From: Streptomyces jeddahensis
Lineage (GTDB): Bacteria; Actinomycetota; Actinomycetes; Streptomycetales; Streptomycetaceae
Direction: 5' to 3'
NCBI RefSeq assembly: GCF_001642995.1
Contig: NZ_LOHS01000033.1
Span: 1-55,992 of the forward strand
Length of the DNA stretch: 55,992 nt
In this document: positions 7,161-17,907 of the stretch, in pieces
Layout: each line of letters opens with the position of its first letter
How positions within the stretch are numbered: the first letter of the stretch is position 1
Program-made: the position numbers and the translations under genes
The notes under the pieces: model-generated
What the model was told of the DNA's origin: nothing
The model's database searches: none
What the model saw: the letters and a program-made list of their open reading frames with translations, nothing else

Positions 7161-8549
7161 GTGAAGAGCGCCGTGGAGACCCTGAACCCGACCCGGGTTC
7201 GGCTCACTGTCGAGGTGCCCTTCGAGGAGCTCAAGGACAGCCTCGACGCGGCGTACAAGAAGATCAACCAGCAGGTCACGGTGAAGGGCTTCCGGAAGGG
7301 CAAGATTCCGGCCCGCATCATCGACCAGCGGTTCGGTCGCGGCGCCGTGCTCGAGGAGGCCGTCAATGACGCTCTCCCGAAGCTCTACACCGAAGCGGTC
7401 AACGAGGGCGAGCTGAACGTCCTCGGCCAGCCCGAGGTCGACATCACCGAGCTGAAGGACGGCGAGCTGCTGACCTTCACCGCCGAGGTCGACGTCCGCC
7501 CGACCATCGAGATCCCGGACTACTCCGGCATCGAGGTCGAGGTCGACGCGATCGAGGTCAGCGACGAAGAGGTCGAGAAGGCCGTGGAGGAGCTGCGCGA
7601 GCGCTTCGCCTCCACCTCCCCGGTCGAGCGCGCCGCCGAGGACGGCGACGTCGTGACGATCGACCTGGAGGCCAAGGTCGACGGCGAGGTCCTCGAGGAC
7701 GGCGTCGCCGAGGGCGTCTCGTACACCATCGGCTCCGGCGAGCTGCTCGACGGCATCGACGACGCCGTCAAGGGCCTGGAGGCCGGGGCTGAGGCCACCT
7801 TCACCTCCGAGCTCAAGGGCGGCTCGGCGGCCGGCAAGGAAGCCGAGGTCACCGTCAAGGTCACCCAGGTCGCCAAGCGTGAGCTGCCGGAGCTGGACGA
7901 CGAGTTCGCTCAGCTCGCCTCCGAGTTCGACACCCTCGAGGAGCTCAAGGCGGACAGCCGCAAGCGCCTCGAGAACATGAAGCAGTACGACCAGGCCACG
8001 CAGGCCCAGGAGCGGGTGCTGGACAAGCTGCTCGAGCTCGTCGAGGTCCCGGTCCCCGAGAAGCTTCTCGAGGACGAGATCAACACCCGTAAGCACAACC
8101 TCGAGCACCACCAGCTCGGCCAGATGGGTCTCACCCTCGAGAAGTACCTGGAGATCCAGGGCAAGACCGTCGAGGAGTTCGACACCGAGACCCGCGAGGC
8201 GGCGATCAAGGGCATCAAGACCCAGTTCGTCCTCGACGAGCTGGTCTCCAAGGAGAAGCTCAACGTCAGCCAGGAGGAGCTCACCGAGCACCTCATGCGC
8301 CGTGCGGCCTCCTCCGGCATGTCCCCCGACCAGTTCGCCCAGGCCGTCGTTCAGGGCGGCCAGGTGCCGATGCTCGTGGGCGAGGTCGCCCGCGGCAAGG
8401 CGCTGGCGGTCGTGGTCGAGGCGGCCACGGTCAAGGACACGAACGGTGAGGTCGTCGACCTGGACGACGAGGAGGACGAGACCGGCGAGACCGTCGAGGC
8501 GTCCTCGGAGGAGGCCTCCGAGGACTCCGAGGAGAAGCCGGAGGCCTGA
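7161..8549 (+). CDS. tig: Trigger factor, ribosome-associated chaperone/PPIase
   Basis: 462 aa. Trigger factor sits at the ribosomal exit tunnel and folds nascent chains. Domain order: N-terminal ribosome-binding domain ([20 protein letters not shown]..., with the signature [11 protein letters not shown] near residue 45), FKBP-like PPIase domain (about 155-240, containing [15 protein letters not shown]), and helical C-terminal substrate-binding arms (about 250-430). The C-terminus has a long acidic Glu/Asp/Ser tail. The GTG start follows AAGGAGA. It lies directly upstream of clpP1P2-clpX, the usual bacterial order, but is separated from them by a strong hairpin and repeats, so it is probably its own transcript. 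Confidence 0.97.
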   Translation: MKSAVETLNPTRVRLTVEVPFEELKDSLDAAYKKINQQVTVKGFRKGKIPARIIDQRFGRGAVLEEAVNDALPKLYTEAVNEGELNVLGQPEVDITELKDGELLTFTAEVDVRPTIEIPDYSGIEVEVDAIEVSDEEVEKAVEELRERFASTSPVERAAEDGDVVTIDLEAKVDGEVLEDGVAEGVSYTIGSGELLDGIDDAVKGLEAGAEATFTSELKGGSAAGKEAEVTVKVTQVAKRELPELDDEFAQLASEFDTLEELKADSRKRLENMKQYDQATQAQERVLDKLLELVEVPVPEKLLEDEINTRKHNLEHHQLGQMGLTLEKYLEIQGKTVEEFDTETREAAIKGIKTQFVLDELVSKEKLNVSQEELTEHLMRRAASSGMSPDQFAQAVVQGGQVPMLVGEVARGKALAVVVEAATVKDTNGEVVDLDDEEDETGETVEASSEEASEDSEEKPEA

Positions 8550-8571
8550 GCCTCGCGTCTCCCGCGCTGAA

Positions 8572-8611
8572 CGACGGGCTCCGGGGTGCTGCGGCACCTC
8601 GGGGCCCGTCG
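8572..8611 (+). terminator. Hairpin downstream of tig
   Basis: 18-nt arms (8572-8589 and 8594-8611) pair almost completely around a 4-base loop. There is no T-tract, as is common for actinobacterial terminators. Confidence 0.65.
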
Positions 8612-8640
8612 GCCGTTACGGGGGCCCCTGTACGCGCTGA

Positions 8641-8735
8641 AGGGCACCCTCCGTCGTGGGCTGTGCCCACCCGTTCCGCCCTGGGGGTACCTCCCAGGCC
8701 CTTAAGGCACTGGGGGAGGAACGATTGCCCACAGC
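8641..8735. repeat. Dispersed palindromic repeat element, copy 2 (inverted)
   Basis: Same modules as 6340-6432 in opposite orientation: the left flank (ending near CCGTTCCGCC) is the reverse complement of copy 1's right flank, the core carries CCCTTAAGGC at about 8699-8708, and the right flank GAACGATTGCCCACAGC is the reverse complement of copy 1's left flank. Confidence 0.75.
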
Positions 8736-8762
8736 GGTAGGGCGCGGCGCTCCCCCTGTAGC

Positions 8763-8807
8763 GCTGTGGGCAGGCGTTCCGCAGGGCGGAACGGGTGGGC
8801 ACAGCCC
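8763..8807. repeat. Core-less copy of the dispersed element
   Basis: Left and right flanks (GCTGTGGGCAGGCGTTCCGC and GGAACGGGTGGGCACAGC) are joined by only a few bases (AGGGC) instead of the ~40-base CCCTTAAGGC core, forming one long inverted repeat. Confidence 0.65.
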
Positions 8808-8885
8808 CCGCGCGACGGCGCCACGAACCGTCAGGTGCACCGGAACCAGCCCCGGGTACCCGACTTCGTACCCGACCCCAAGGAA

Positions 8886-8903
8886 CCTGCGCTCACAGCG
8901 AAC
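8886..8903 (+). promoter_or_regulatory. Candidate ClgR operator for clpP1P2
   Basis: CGCTCACAGCG (8890-8900) followed by AAC fits the actinobacterial ClgR consensus CGCYNANRGCG-WWS. Its centre (8895) is about 59 bases before the start predicted from the -10 at 8942, a typical activator position. ClgR is the known activator of clpP1P2 in Streptomyces. Confidence 0.6.
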
Positions 8904-8941
8904 AGTTCCGAATGCGGGATGGCACCCGCCTGCCTGCGCGT

Positions 8942-8947
8942 TAGGGT
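8942..8947 (+). promoter_or_regulatory. clpP1 -10 element
   Basis: TAGGGT with no recognisable -35 at 17-18 bases (ATGGCA), consistent with an activator-dependent promoter; start predicted near 8954. Confidence 0.5.
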
Positions 8948-9028
8948 CCATGAATACGAGGGCAGGGGAGTCCCCACACGCCGTCGGCAGACGGTTACAC
9001 GGCGGGGTCCCAGCCTGAAGCAGAAGAC

Positions 9029-9691
9029 GTGAGACGGCCCGGCGCCGTCGTAAGACGAGCAGGTGGATACGTGACGAATCTGATGCCCTCCGCCGCCGGC
9101 GAGCCTTCCATCGGTGGCGGCCTCGGCGACCAGGTCTACAACCGGCTGCTCAACGAGCGGATCATCTTCCTGGGCCAGCCGGTCGACGACGACATCGCCA
9201 ACAAGATCACCGCGCAGCTGCTGCTCCTTGCCTCGGATCCCGACAAGGACATCTACCTCTACATCAACAGCCCCGGCGGCTCGATCACGGCGGGCATGGC
9301 GATCTACGACACCATGCAGTACATCAAGAACGACGTGGTGACCATCGCCATGGGCATGGCGGCCTCCATGGGTCAGTTCCTGCTGAGCGCGGGTACGCCC
9401 GGTAAGCGCTTCGCCCTGCCGAACGCCGAGATCCTGATCCACCAGCCCTCCGCGGGCCTCGCGGGCTCCGCGTCGGACATCAAGATCCACGCCGAGCGGC
9501 TGCTGCACACCAAGAAGCGGATGGCGGAGCTCACCGCTTTCCACACCGGCCAGAGCGTGGAGCAGATCACCCGCGACTCGGACCGCGACCGCTGGTTCGA
9601 CCCGATCGAGGCCAAGGAGTACGGCCTGATCGACGAGGTCATCACCACCGCTGCCGGTATGCCGGGCGGCGGCGGCACCGGGGCTGCCTGA
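9029..9691 (+). CDS. clpP1: ATP-dependent Clp protease proteolytic subunit ClpP1
   Basis: 220 aa from GTG 9029; 206 aa from the GTG at 9071, which has a better Shine-Dalgarno (AGCAGGTGG). The longer N-terminus is kept in the homologues I remember, so I list it. Serine peptidase S14: catalytic Ser in GMAASMGQ, His in LIHQPSAG, Asp in RDSDRDRWF. ClpP forms the tetradecameric chamber that degrades proteins unfolded by ClpX or ClpC. It is followed 53 nt later by clpP2; in actinobacteria the two paralogues act as a mixed complex. Likely ClgR-activated (site at 8886). Confidence 0.96.
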   Translation: MRRPGAVVRRAGGYVTNLMPSAAGEPSIGGGLGDQVYNRLLNERIIFLGQPVDDDIANKITAQLLLLASDPDKDIYLYINSPGGSITAGMAIYDTMQYIKNDVVTIAMGMAASMGQFLLSAGTPGKRFALPNAEILIHQPSAGLAGSASDIKIHAERLLHTKKRMAELTAFHTGQSVEQITRDSDRDRWFDPIEAKEYGLIDEVITTAAGMPGGGGTGAA

Positions 9692-9744
9692 GCCCCTTCA
9701 GCCCCCAGCCACCGCCACAGCCCTTAGGCCTTAGGAGAACAACC

Positions 9745-10440
9745 GTGAACGACTTCCCCGGCAGCGGCCTGTACGAGCGCCTGCGCGCCGAGCGCGGGCA
9801 GGCCGAGTACACCGGCCCCCGCGCCGAGTCCCGCTACGTCATCCCGCGCTTCGTCGAGCGCACCTCGCAGGGCGTCCGCGAGTACGACCCGTACGCGAAG
9901 CTCTTCGAGGAGCGCGTGATCTTCCTCGGCGTCCAGATCGACGACGCCTCCGCCAACGACGTCATGGCGCAGCTGCTGTGCCTGGAGTCGATGGACCCCG
10001 ACCGTGACATCTCGGTCTACATCAACAGCCCCGGCGGCTCCTTCACGGCGCTCACGGCCATCTACGACACGATGCAGTTCGTGAAGCCGGACATCCAGAC
10101 GGTCTGCATGGGCCAGGCCGCCTCCGCCGCAGCCGTGCTCCTCGCGGCGGGCACCCCGGGCAAGCGCATGGCGCTCCCCAACGCCCGTGTCCTGATCCAC
10201 CAGCCGTACAGCGAGACGGGCCGCGGCCAGGTCTCCGACCTGGAGATCGCCGCGAACGAGATCCTGCGGATGCGCTCGCAGCTGGAGGAGATGCTGGCCA
10301 AGCACTCCACGCAGCCGATCGAGAAGATCCGCGAGGACATCGAGCGCGACAAGATCCTCACCGCTGAGGAAGCGCTGCGCTACGGCCTGATCGACCAGAT
10401 CATCTCCACCCGGAAGATGAATAACGCCGCGGTCGTCTGA
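9745..10440 (+). CDS. clpP2: ATP-dependent Clp protease proteolytic subunit ClpP2
   Basis: 231 aa. Second ClpP paralogue, with catalytic Ser in GQAASAAAV, His in LIHQPYSE and Asp in ERDKILT. The N-terminus is extended (about 35 residues before the conserved [13 protein letters not shown]) compared with ClpP1. GTG start after TTAGGAGA. It almost certainly shares the clpP1 transcript. A 158-base gap before clpX contains a stem (10463-10471 with 10498-10506) and leaves room for a separate clpX promoter. Confidence 0.96.
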   Translation: MNDFPGSGLYERLRAERGQAEYTGPRAESRYVIPRFVERTSQGVREYDPYAKLFEERVIFLGVQIDDASANDVMAQLLCLESMDPDRDISVYINSPGGSFTALTAIYDTMQFVKPDIQTVCMGQAASAAAVLLAAGTPGKRMALPNARVLIHQPYSETGRGQVSDLEIAANEILRMRSQLEEMLAKHSTQPIEKIREDIERDKILTAEEALRYGLIDQIISTRKMNNAAVV

Positions 10441-10598
10441 CGCAGGCGCAGTAGCATTGCCGCCCCTTGGCACGGTGTGTACGTCACAGTCAACCGCGCC
10501 AAGGGGGGCCCGAACGGGGGGCCCGGCAAGGTACCGTCGGATATGAGGCACCAGGAGCCGCTGAACGTGGCGTCTCCCAGGCGAAGGGGAAGCACCTC

Positions 10599-11885
<1,287 letters not shown>

Positions 11886-11905
11886 GCGGACGCGCTCAGG
11901 ACGTC

Positions 11906-11943
11906 GAAGGGGGTGCCCGGCGAGCTCGCCGGGCACCCCCTTC
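11906..11943. terminator. Bidirectional terminator between clpX and convergent gene
   Basis: A perfect palindrome of 38 bases centred on GAGCTC, with arms GAAGGGGGTGCCCGGCGAG and its complement. It serves both convergent genes. Confidence 0.85.
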
Positions 11944-11963
11944 AGGTATGGCATGCGAGGCGA

Positions 11964-12971
11964 CTACTTGATCTCGACGCGAACCTCGTTGCGCACCTTG
12001 GCCGTCTGAGCGGCGGCGTCCTCGAGCGACATGCCCTTGCCCGTCACAGCGGCCGCGGCGTCGGACGACACGACGAACCCGATGGTGCTGTGGTCGCCCC
12101 AGACGCACATCGGCATCGTGAAGCTGCTCGGCGTGCCCGTGTCGGTGTCACCGATGCCGCCGGTGTCACCGATGCTGAACTCGGCTTCCTGGCACTTCAT
12201 GATGCCGTTCTCGAAGCCGGCCGGGGTGAACTCCTCGGGGCTGCCGATGAGCTTGATGCTCTCGCCGTCCGAGCCCTGCTGGGAGTAGTTCTTCTTCATC
12301 TCGCTGAACATGCCGTCGACGACCTTCTCCGGGTCCTCGACGTCGCCGTAGACGCCACCCAGGTTGAGCATCTTCTGGCTGGCGCCCGAGCCCGCCATGT
12401 AAGAGCCGTTCACGTTCTTGGGGTTGGTCACGCCCCACTTCTCGGCTTCCTCGAGGTCGCTCCCGGCCAGGCCGCCGCTGTCCGACGAGGACTGCTTCTT
12501 GTACTCGCTGAGCACCGTCGCCGGCGTCGTCAGCTTGTACTTCTTGCCGTCGTCGGCGACGCTGCCGCCGCCACCGCCCGCCGTGAAGAACCACACGCCA
12601 GCGCCGATCGCGACCAGCGCGACGACCGCGCCGACGATGATGCCCGTCTTCTTCTTGCCGCCTCCCGGCACCGGCGGCTGCGGCATGCCGTACGGAGCCC
12701 CCGGAGGCTGCTGGCCGTAAGGAGGCTGCTGCCCGTACGGGCCCGGCTGGCCGTAGGGGTTCGGCTGCTGCGGGACGCCCTGCGGGGCCCCCTGCGGAGC
12801 CTGCTGCGGGTACCCGTAGCCCGGCTGCGGCGGGGGTCCCTGTGGGGCCTGCTGCGGGTAGCCGTAGCCGGGCTGGGGTGCCTGCGGCGGCTGGCCGTAG
12901 GGGCCCGGCTGGCCGTACGGCCCGGGCTGCTGCGGCTGACCGCCGTACGGGCCCGGCTGGTTGTAGCTCAT
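11964..12971 (-). CDS. Proline/glycine/tyrosine-rich membrane-anchored protein, function unknown
   Basis: 335 aa. Residues 1 to about 105 are a low-complexity cytoplasmic segment of PGPYGQ and PGYGYPQQAPQG repeats. A KKK stop is followed by one transmembrane helix (about 110-128, IIVGAVVALVAIGAGVWFF), then a ~205-residue extracytoplasmic domain with two well-separated Cys (MKCQEAE and MPMCVWG) that could form a disulfide. This architecture is common in Streptomyces. The start MSYNQPG is preferred over an in-frame ATG 20 codons upstream, whose GGAAGG abuts the codon. Convergent with clpX, divergent from valS. Confidence 0.8.
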   Translation of the reverse strand: MSYNQPGPYGGQPQQPGPYGQPGPYGQPPQAPQPGYGYPQQAPQGPPPQPGYGYPQQAPQGAPQGVPQQPNPYGQPGPYGQQPPYGQQPPGAPYGMPQPPVPGGGKKKTGIIVGAVVALVAIGAGVWFFTAGGGGGSVADDGKKYKLTTPATVLSEYKKQSSSDSGGLAGSDLEEAEKWGVTNPKNVNGSYMAGSGASQKMLNLGGVYGDVEDPEKVVDGMFSEMKKNYSQQGSDGESIKLIGSPEEFTPAGFENGIMKCQEAEFSIGDTGGIGDTDTGTPSSFTMPMCVWGDHSTIGFVVSSDAAAAVTGKGMSLEDAAAQTAKVRNEVRVEIK

Positions 12972-13098
12972 CGAGGTCTCAGTCCCCCTCTGTGGTTTAT
13001 GCGTCCCTGACATCCTTCCGGAACCGGTGCCGGGCCGGGGCGCGAGGGGCCGCACCGTTACGAAACCTTCCGGTTTCAGTACGCCTCCGTGACACCTC

Positions 13099-13104
13099 TA
13101 AACT
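13099..13104 (+). promoter_or_regulatory. valS -10 element, predicted leaderless start
   Basis: TAAACT followed by exactly six bases and then the GTG start; transcription would begin on the start codon. A weak -35 (TTCAGT) lies 18 bases upstream. No Shine-Dalgarno is present. Confidence 0.65.
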
Positions 13105-13110
13105 GAGCCC

Positions 13111-15735
13111 GTGACCGAGAACACTCAGCAGCAGCAACCAGCGACCACCACCGAACTGCCGACCCAGTACGCGCCGGCCGAGGTAGAGGGGAAGCTGTAC
13201 GAGCGCTGGGTAGAGCGCGGCTACTTCGAGGCCGACGAGAAGAGCGACAAACCGCCGTACACCATTGTCATCCCGCCGCCGAACGTCACCGGCAGCCTGC
13301 ACCTCGGGCACGCGTTCGAGCACACGCTCATCGACGCGCTCACGCGCCGCAAGCGCATGCAGGGGTACGAGACGCTGTGGCAGCCCGGCATGGACCACGC
13401 CGGCATCGCCACGCAGAACGTCGTCGAGCGCGAGCTCGGCAAGGAGGGCAAGTCCCGCCACGACCTCGGCCGTGAGGCGTTCGTCGAGCGCGTCTGGCAG
13501 TGGAAGGCCGAGTCCGGTGGGCAGATCTCCGGGCAGATGCGCCGCCTGGGCGACGGTGTCGCCTGGTCCCGTGAGCGGTTCACCATGGACGAGGGCCTGT
13601 CCCAGGCCGTCCAGACGATCTTCAAGAAGCTCTACGACGACGAGCTGATCTACCGCGCCGAGCGCATCATCAACTGGTGCCCGCGCTGTCTGACGGCCAT
13701 CTCGGACATCGAGGTGGAGTACCAGGAGGACGACGGCGAGCTCGTGTCGATCAAGTACGGGGAAGGCGACGAGACCCTCGTCGTCGCCACGACCCGTGCC
13801 GAGACCATGCTGGGTGACACCGCGGTCGCCGTGCACCCGGACGACGAGCGGTACAAGCACCTCGTCGGCAAGACGATCAAGCTGCCGCTGACCGGCCGGT
13901 CCATCCCCGTCGTCGCCGACACGCACGTGGACGCGGAGTTCGGCACCGGCGCCGTCAAGGTGACGCCCGCCCACGACCCGAACGACTTCGAGATCGGGCA
14001 GCGCCACAACCTGCCGTCGATCACCGTGATGGACGAGCACGCGGTCATCACCGCGCACGGCCCCTTCCAGGGCCTGGACCGTCTCGAGGCCCGCAGCGCC
14101 ATCGTCGCCGCTCTGCGTGCCGAGGGCCGGATCGTCGCCGAGAAGCGCCCGTACGTCCACTCCGTGGGCCACTGCTCGCGCTGCAAGACCACCATCGAGC
14201 CGCGCCTGTCCATGCAGTGGTGGGTCAAGGTCGGCCCGCTCGCGAAGGCCGCCGGTGACGCGGTCCGCGACGGCCGGGTCAAGATCCACCCGCAGGAGAT
14301 GGAGAAGCGGTACTTCGACTGGGTCGACAACCTCCACGACTGGTGCATCTCGCGCCAGCTGTGGTGGGGTCACCGGATTCCGGTCTGGTACGGCCCCAAT
14401 GGCGAGGTCGTCTGCGTCGGACCGGATGAGGAGCCGCCGAGCGGCGAGGGCTGGACGCAGGACACCGACGTCCTCGACACCTGGTTCTCCTCCGGCCTGT
14501 GGCCGTTCTCGACGCTGGGCTGGCCCGAGCAGACCGAGAGCCTCGAGAAGTTCTATCCGAACTCCGTGCTGGTCACGGGCTACGACATCCTCTTCTTCTG
14601 GGTCGCCCGGATGATGATGTTCGGCCTGTACGCGATGGACGGCACCCCGCCGTTCCACACCATCGCCCTGCACGGCATGGTCCGCGACCAGTTCGGCAAG
14701 AAGATGTCGAAGTCCTTCGGCAACGCGGTCAATCCGCTGGACTGGATGGACAAGTACGGGTCCGATGCCCTGAGGTTCACGCTCCTGCGGGGCGCCAACC
14801 CCGGTGTCGACGTGCCGATCGGCGAGGACTGGGTCCAGGGCTCCCGGAACTTCGCCAACAAGATCTGGAACGCCACCCGGTTCGCGCTGATGAACGGCGC
14901 GACGGTCGAGGGCGACCTGCCGCCCGTCGAGCAGCTGTCCGCCACCGACCGGTGGATCCTGTCCCGGCTCAACGCGGTCGTCGCCGAGGTCGACGCGTAC
15001 TACGAGGACTACCAGTTCGCGAAGCTGTCCGAGGCGCTCTTCCACTTCGCGTGGGACGAGGTCTTCGACTGGTACGTCGAGCTGTCCAAGACCACGTTCC
15101 AGGCGGGCGGCCAGCCCGCCGAGGTCTCCAAGCGGGTCCTGGGCGAGGTGCTCGACGTCACGCTGAAGCTCCTCCACCCGGTCGTTCCCTTCGTGACCGA
15201 GACGCTGTGGACCACCCTCACGGGTGGTGAGTCCATCGTGATCGCCGAGTGGCCGACGGACTCGGGGTTCCGCGACGCCGCCGCGGAGAACGAGATCGAG
15301 ACCCTTCAGCAGGTCATCACGGAGGTCCGCCGCTTCCGTGCCGACCAGGGGCTGCAGCCGGGCCAGCGGGTGCCGGCCCGCGTCGACCTGTCCGGTACGC
15401 CGCTCGCGGTTCACGAGGCCGCCATCCGGCAGCTGCTGCGGCTGCAGCCGGAAGGGGAGTCCTTCACCGCGACGGCGACCCTGCCCGTCGCGGGGGCCGA
15501 GGTCGCGCTCGACCTGTCCGGTGTGATCGATGTCGCGGCCGAGCGGAAACGGCTGGCCAAGGATCTGGCGGCCGCCGAGAAGGAGAAGGCGCAGGCTTCG
15601 GCGAAGCTGGGGAACGAGGCGTTCTTGGCCAAGGCCCCTGACCACGTCGTGGAGAAGATCCGGGTCCGCCTTGCCAAGGCGGACGAGGACATCGCCCGGA
15701 TCAAGGCGCAGCTGGATCGGCTGCCGCAGGGCTGA
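13111..15735 (+). CDS. valS: Valyl-tRNA synthetase
   Basis: 874 aa class Ia synthetase charging tRNA-Val. HIGH-type motif HLGH in [12 protein letters not shown]1 editing domain in the middle (with the [18 protein letters not shown] signature), KMSKS motif in [13 protein letters not shown] anticodon-binding region, and a C-terminal coiled-coil (about 805-870, Glu/Lys/Ala-rich) that contacts the tRNA elbow. No T-box leader is possible, because the predicted transcription start coincides with the GTG. Downstream lies a REP-like repeat separating it from folC. Confidence 0.97.
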   Translation: MTENTQQQQPATTTELPTQYAPAEVEGKLYERWVERGYFEADEKSDKPPYTIVIPPPNVTGSLHLGHAFEHTLIDALTRRKRMQGYETLWQPGMDHAGIATQNVVERELGKEGKSRHDLGREAFVERVWQWKAESGGQISGQMRRLGDGVAWSRERFTMDEGLSQAVQTIFKKLYDDELIYRAERIINWCPRCLTAISDIEVEYQEDDGELVSIKYGEGDETLVVATTRAETMLGDTAVAVHPDDERYKHLVGKTIKLPLTGRSIPVVADTHVDAEFGTGAVKVTPAHDPNDFEIGQRHNLPSITVMDEHAVITAHGPFQGLDRLEARSAIVAALRAEGRIVAEKRPYVHSVGHCSRCKTTIEPRLSMQWWVKVGPLAKAAGDAVRDGRVKIHPQEMEKRYFDWVDNLHDWCISRQLWWGHRIPVWYGPNGEVVCVGPDEEPPSGEGWTQDTDVLDTWFSSGLWPFSTLGWPEQTESLEKFYPNSVLVTGYDILFFWVARMMMFGLYAMDGTPPFHTIALHGMVRDQFGKKMSKSFGNAVNPLDWMDKYGSDALRFTLLRGANPGVDVPIGEDWVQGSRNFANKIWNATRFALMNGATVEGDLPPVEQLSATDRWILSRLNAVVAEVDAYYEDYQFAKLSEALFHFAWDEVFDWYVELSKTTFQAGGQPAEVSKRVLGEVLDVTLKLLHPVVPFVTETLWTTLTGGESIVIAEWPTDSGFRDAAAENEIETLQQVITEVRRFRADQGLQPGQRVPARVDLSGTPLAVHEAAIRQLLRLQPEGESFTATATLPVAGAEVALDLSGVIDVAAERKRLAKDLAAAEKEKAQASAKLGNEAFLAKAPDHVVEKIRVRLAKADEDIARIKAQLDRLPQG

Positions 15736-15765
15736 GGGGCGCCGGCGCTGCCCCTGGACTCCGCT

Positions 15766-15812
15766 CCTCAAGCGCCGGAGGGGCTGATTTTCAGCCCGTC
15801 CGGCGCTTGAGG
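15766..15812. terminator. REP-like hairpin between valS and folC
   Basis: Outer arms CCTCAAGCGCCGGA (15766-15779) and TCCGGCGCTTGAGG (15799-15812), inner arms GGGCTG and CAGCCC around ATTTT. This is a recognisable recurrent intergenic hairpin of Streptomyces and probably ends valS transcription. Confidence 0.7.
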
Positions 15813-15890
15813 ACGAGCCCGAAGGGCGATCTTCGGGGGTCCAGGGGGCGGAGCCCCCTGGTTACGGGAAGGGGCGGGGTGGGGGAAATG
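15813..15890. repeat. Recurrent GC-rich intergenic repeat
   Basis: Follows the hairpin. It contains CCAGGGGG-CGGAG-CCCCCTGG (15841-15861) and then GGGAAGGGGCGGGG. From general knowledge this module (stem plus GGGAAGGGGCGGGG) occurs in many Streptomyces intergenic regions. No coding potential. Confidence 0.55.
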
Positions 15891-15912
15891 CACCCTCGCC
15901 GCACCCCCTCCG

Positions 15913-15918
15913 TAGACT
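15913..15918 (+). promoter_or_regulatory. folC -10 element, predicted leaderless start
   Basis: TAGACT, seven bases, then the GTG start; TGCACC lies 18 bases upstream as a weak -35. No Shine-Dalgarno before folC. Confidence 0.55.
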
Positions 15919-15925
15919 GGACCCC

Positions 15926-17461
15926 GTGAGCGACCTCCCCCCGCACGACAGCCTGCCCGGCGACAGCGAGCCCGACCCCTTGGCGCAGTTCGACGAGATC
16001 ATCGAGGCCGAGACCGACCGCGACCCCGACCTCGCCGTGATCGAGGCCGGCAGCCGCACCCTCCGCACCCAGGCCGGACCGCCGGAGGGCGCCGACCAGG
16101 CACCCGCCCGCCCCGCCGACCCCGAGGTCGACAAGGCGCTGCGCGAGGTCGAGGCGGAGCTCGCAACGCGCTGGGGCGAGACGAAGCTCGAGCCGTCGGT
16201 CAGCCGGATCTCGGCGCTGATGGACGTGCTGGGGGAACCCCAGCGCGCGTACCCGTCGGTGCACATCACCGGGACGAACGGCAAGACGTCCACGGCCCGC
16301 ATGATCGAGGCGCTGCTCGGCGCCTTCGAGCTGCGCACCGGCCGGTACACGTCGCCGCACGTGCAGTCGATCACCGAGCGGATCAGCCTGGACGGCGCGC
16401 CGATCGACGCGGAGCGGTTCATCGAGACGTACCGGGACATCCAGCCGTACGTCGAGATGGTGGACGCGCAGCAGGAGTACCGGCTGTCCTTCTTCGAGGT
16501 GCTCACCGGAATGGCGTACGCGGCCTTCGCGGACGCGCCCGTCGACGTCGCCGTCGTCGAGGTCGGGATGGGCGGCAGCTGGGACGCGACGAACGTGATC
16601 GACGCGGACGTCGCCGTCGTCACGCCCATCGACCTGGATCACACGGACCGGCTCGGCGAGACCCCCGCCGAGATCGCCGTCGAGAAGGCCGGGATCGTCA
16701 AGCAGGGCGCGACCGTGATCCTCGCCCAGCAGCCGGTCGACGCCGCGCAGGTGCTGCTGAAGAAGGCCGTCGAGGTGGACGCCACCGTGGCCCGCGAGGG
16801 CCTCGAGTTCGGTGTCGTCTCGCGCCAGGTCGCCGTCGGCGGGCAGCTGCTGACGCTGCGCGGGCTCGGCGGTGAGTACGCGGACGTGTTCCTGCCGCTG
16901 CACGGCCAGTACCAGGCGCACAACGCCGCGGTGGCGCTCGCCGCCGTCGAGGCGTTCTTCGGTGTCGGCGCGCAGCGTGCCGAGCGGCTCGACATCGACG
17001 TGGTGCGCAAGGCGTTCGCCTCGGTCGCCTCTCCGGGCCGTCTCGAGGTCGTACGCCGCTCGCCGACCGTCGTCCTGGACGCGGCGCACAACCCGGCCGG
17101 CGCCCGCGCGACCGCCGAGGGGATCCGCGAGGCATTCGACTTCAGCCGGCTCATCGGCGTGGTCGGCGCGAGCGGCGACAAGAACGTCCGCGGCCTGCTC
17201 GAGGCCTTCGAGCCGATCTTCGCCGAGATCGTGGTCACGCAGAACTCCAGCCACCGTGCGATGGACGTGGACGAGCTGGCCGCGATCGCCGTCGAGGTCT
17301 TCGGCGAGGACCGGGTGCAGGTCGAACCGCGCCTGGACGACGCGCTGGAGGCCGCCGTCACGCTGGCCGAGGAGGAGGGCGAGTACGCAGGCGGCGGCGT
17401 CCTCGTCACCGGTTCCGTCATCACCGTCGGCGAGGCCCGACTGCTTCTGGGGAAGGGCTGA
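15926..17461 (+). CDS. folC: Bifunctional folylpolyglutamate/dihydrofolate synthase
   Basis: 511 aa Mur-ligase-family enzyme that adds glutamate to dihydropteroate and folates. P-loop GTNGKTST near residue 115; the metal/folate region FFEVLTGMAYAAF and the HxxxLG-like stretch DLDHTDRLGETPAEIA; C-terminal Mur ligase domain with LDAAHNPAGARAT. The first ~65 residues (Asp/Glu/Pro-rich) extend beyond the usual family start. Six bases before the DUF4233 gene, so the two are co-transcribed. Confidence 0.95.
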   Translation: MSDLPPHDSLPGDSEPDPLAQFDEIIEAETDRDPDLAVIEAGSRTLRTQAGPPEGADQAPARPADPEVDKALREVEAELATRWGETKLEPSVSRISALMDVLGEPQRAYPSVHITGTNGKTSTARMIEALLGAFELRTGRYTSPHVQSITERISLDGAPIDAERFIETYRDIQPYVEMVDAQQEYRLSFFEVLTGMAYAAFADAPVDVAVVEVGMGGSWDATNVIDADVAVVTPIDLDHTDRLGETPAEIAVEKAGIVKQGATVILAQQPVDAAQVLLKKAVEVDATVAREGLEFGVVSRQVAVGGQLLTLRGLGGEYADVFLPLHGQYQAHNAAVALAAVEAFFGVGAQRAERLDIDVVRKAFASVASPGRLEVVRRSPTVVLDAAHNPAGARATAEGIREAFDFSRLIGVVGASGDKNVRGLLEAFEPIFAEIVVTQNSSHRAMDVDELAAIAVEVFGEDRVQVEPRLDDALEAAVTLAEEEGEYAGGGVLVTGSVITVGEARLLLGKG

Positions 17462-17467
17462 ACTGCT

Positions 17468-17836
17468 GTGCGTACGCTCTGTGCTTCGACTCTGATCGGC
17501 GAGTTCTTCGTGATCGGGTTCGCCGGGCTCGTCGCGATGAAGGACCCGGATCTGGCCATGGGGACGGTGTGGACCGTCTCCGGCATCGCGATGGCGCTGT
17601 CCGTGCTGCTCTGCGGGATGATCACGCGGCCCGGCGGGGTGCAGCTGGGCTGGGCCCTGCAGATCGGGCTGATCGCGAGCGGTTTCATCGTCCCGGTCAT
17701 GTTCTTCCTCGGCGCCGTGTTCGCCGCCCTCTGGGGTGCGTCGGTGCACTTCGGCCGCAAGATCGACGAGGCCAAGGCCCGCTTTGCGGCGCAGGGTGCG
17801 GCGGCTGGGGCCCAGCCGGGCTCTGACGCCGCATAA
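17468..17836 (+). CDS. DUF4233 small membrane protein
   Basis: 122 aa with four hydrophobic segments (about 5-22, 32-52, 59-76 and 76-95) and a short charged C-terminal tail. Actinobacterial DUF4233 proteins are almost always encoded right after folC, as here (6-nt gap), but have no known function. GTG start; GGGGAAGGG at the end of folC can act as ribosome-binding site. The frame is sound and codon use matches neighbours. Confidence 0.85.
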   Translation: MRTLCASTLIGEFFVIGFAGLVAMKDPDLAMGTVWTVSGIAMALSVLLCGMITRPGGVQLGWALQIGLIASGFIVPVMFFLGAVFAALWGASVHFGRKIDEAKARFAAQGAAAGAQPGSDAA

Positions 17837-17907
17837 CAGGCGCTCAGACGGGCCCTGTAGCCTCTGACAACCCCGCAACCCAAGCGACCTCGAAGGAGCC
17901 GCACACC

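Larger units (their letters stand above)
8550..9028. other. 479-base tig-clpP1 intergenic region
   Basis: Contains, in order, a strong terminator hairpin (8572-8611), an inverted copy of the dispersed element (8641-8735), a core-less copy (8763-8807), a candidate ClgR operator (8886-8903) and a -10 box (8942-8947). I see no additional gene. Confidence 0.7.

Noticed and set aside
7047..8597. 516-codon minus-strand open frame opposite tig
   Set aside because: Shadow of the acidic trigger factor sequence; Leu/Val/Asp low-complexity with no motif.
10441..10598. Second ClgR site or clear promoter before clpX
   Set aside because: I found only a 9-bp stem and GC runs; no site fits the consensus.
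11964..12971. Frameshift or assembly error in the PGPYG repeats
   Set aside because: The repeats keep frame and lead into a normal membrane helix and outer domain.
13021..13110. T-box or attenuator before valS
   Set aside because: The predicted transcription start coincides with the GTG, leaving no leader; only a short GAAAC...GTTTC stem lies upstream, in the promoter.
12997..15771. 924-codon minus-strand open frame opposite valS
   Set aside because: Antisense shadow; no domain seen, and valS motifs are intact on the plus strand.
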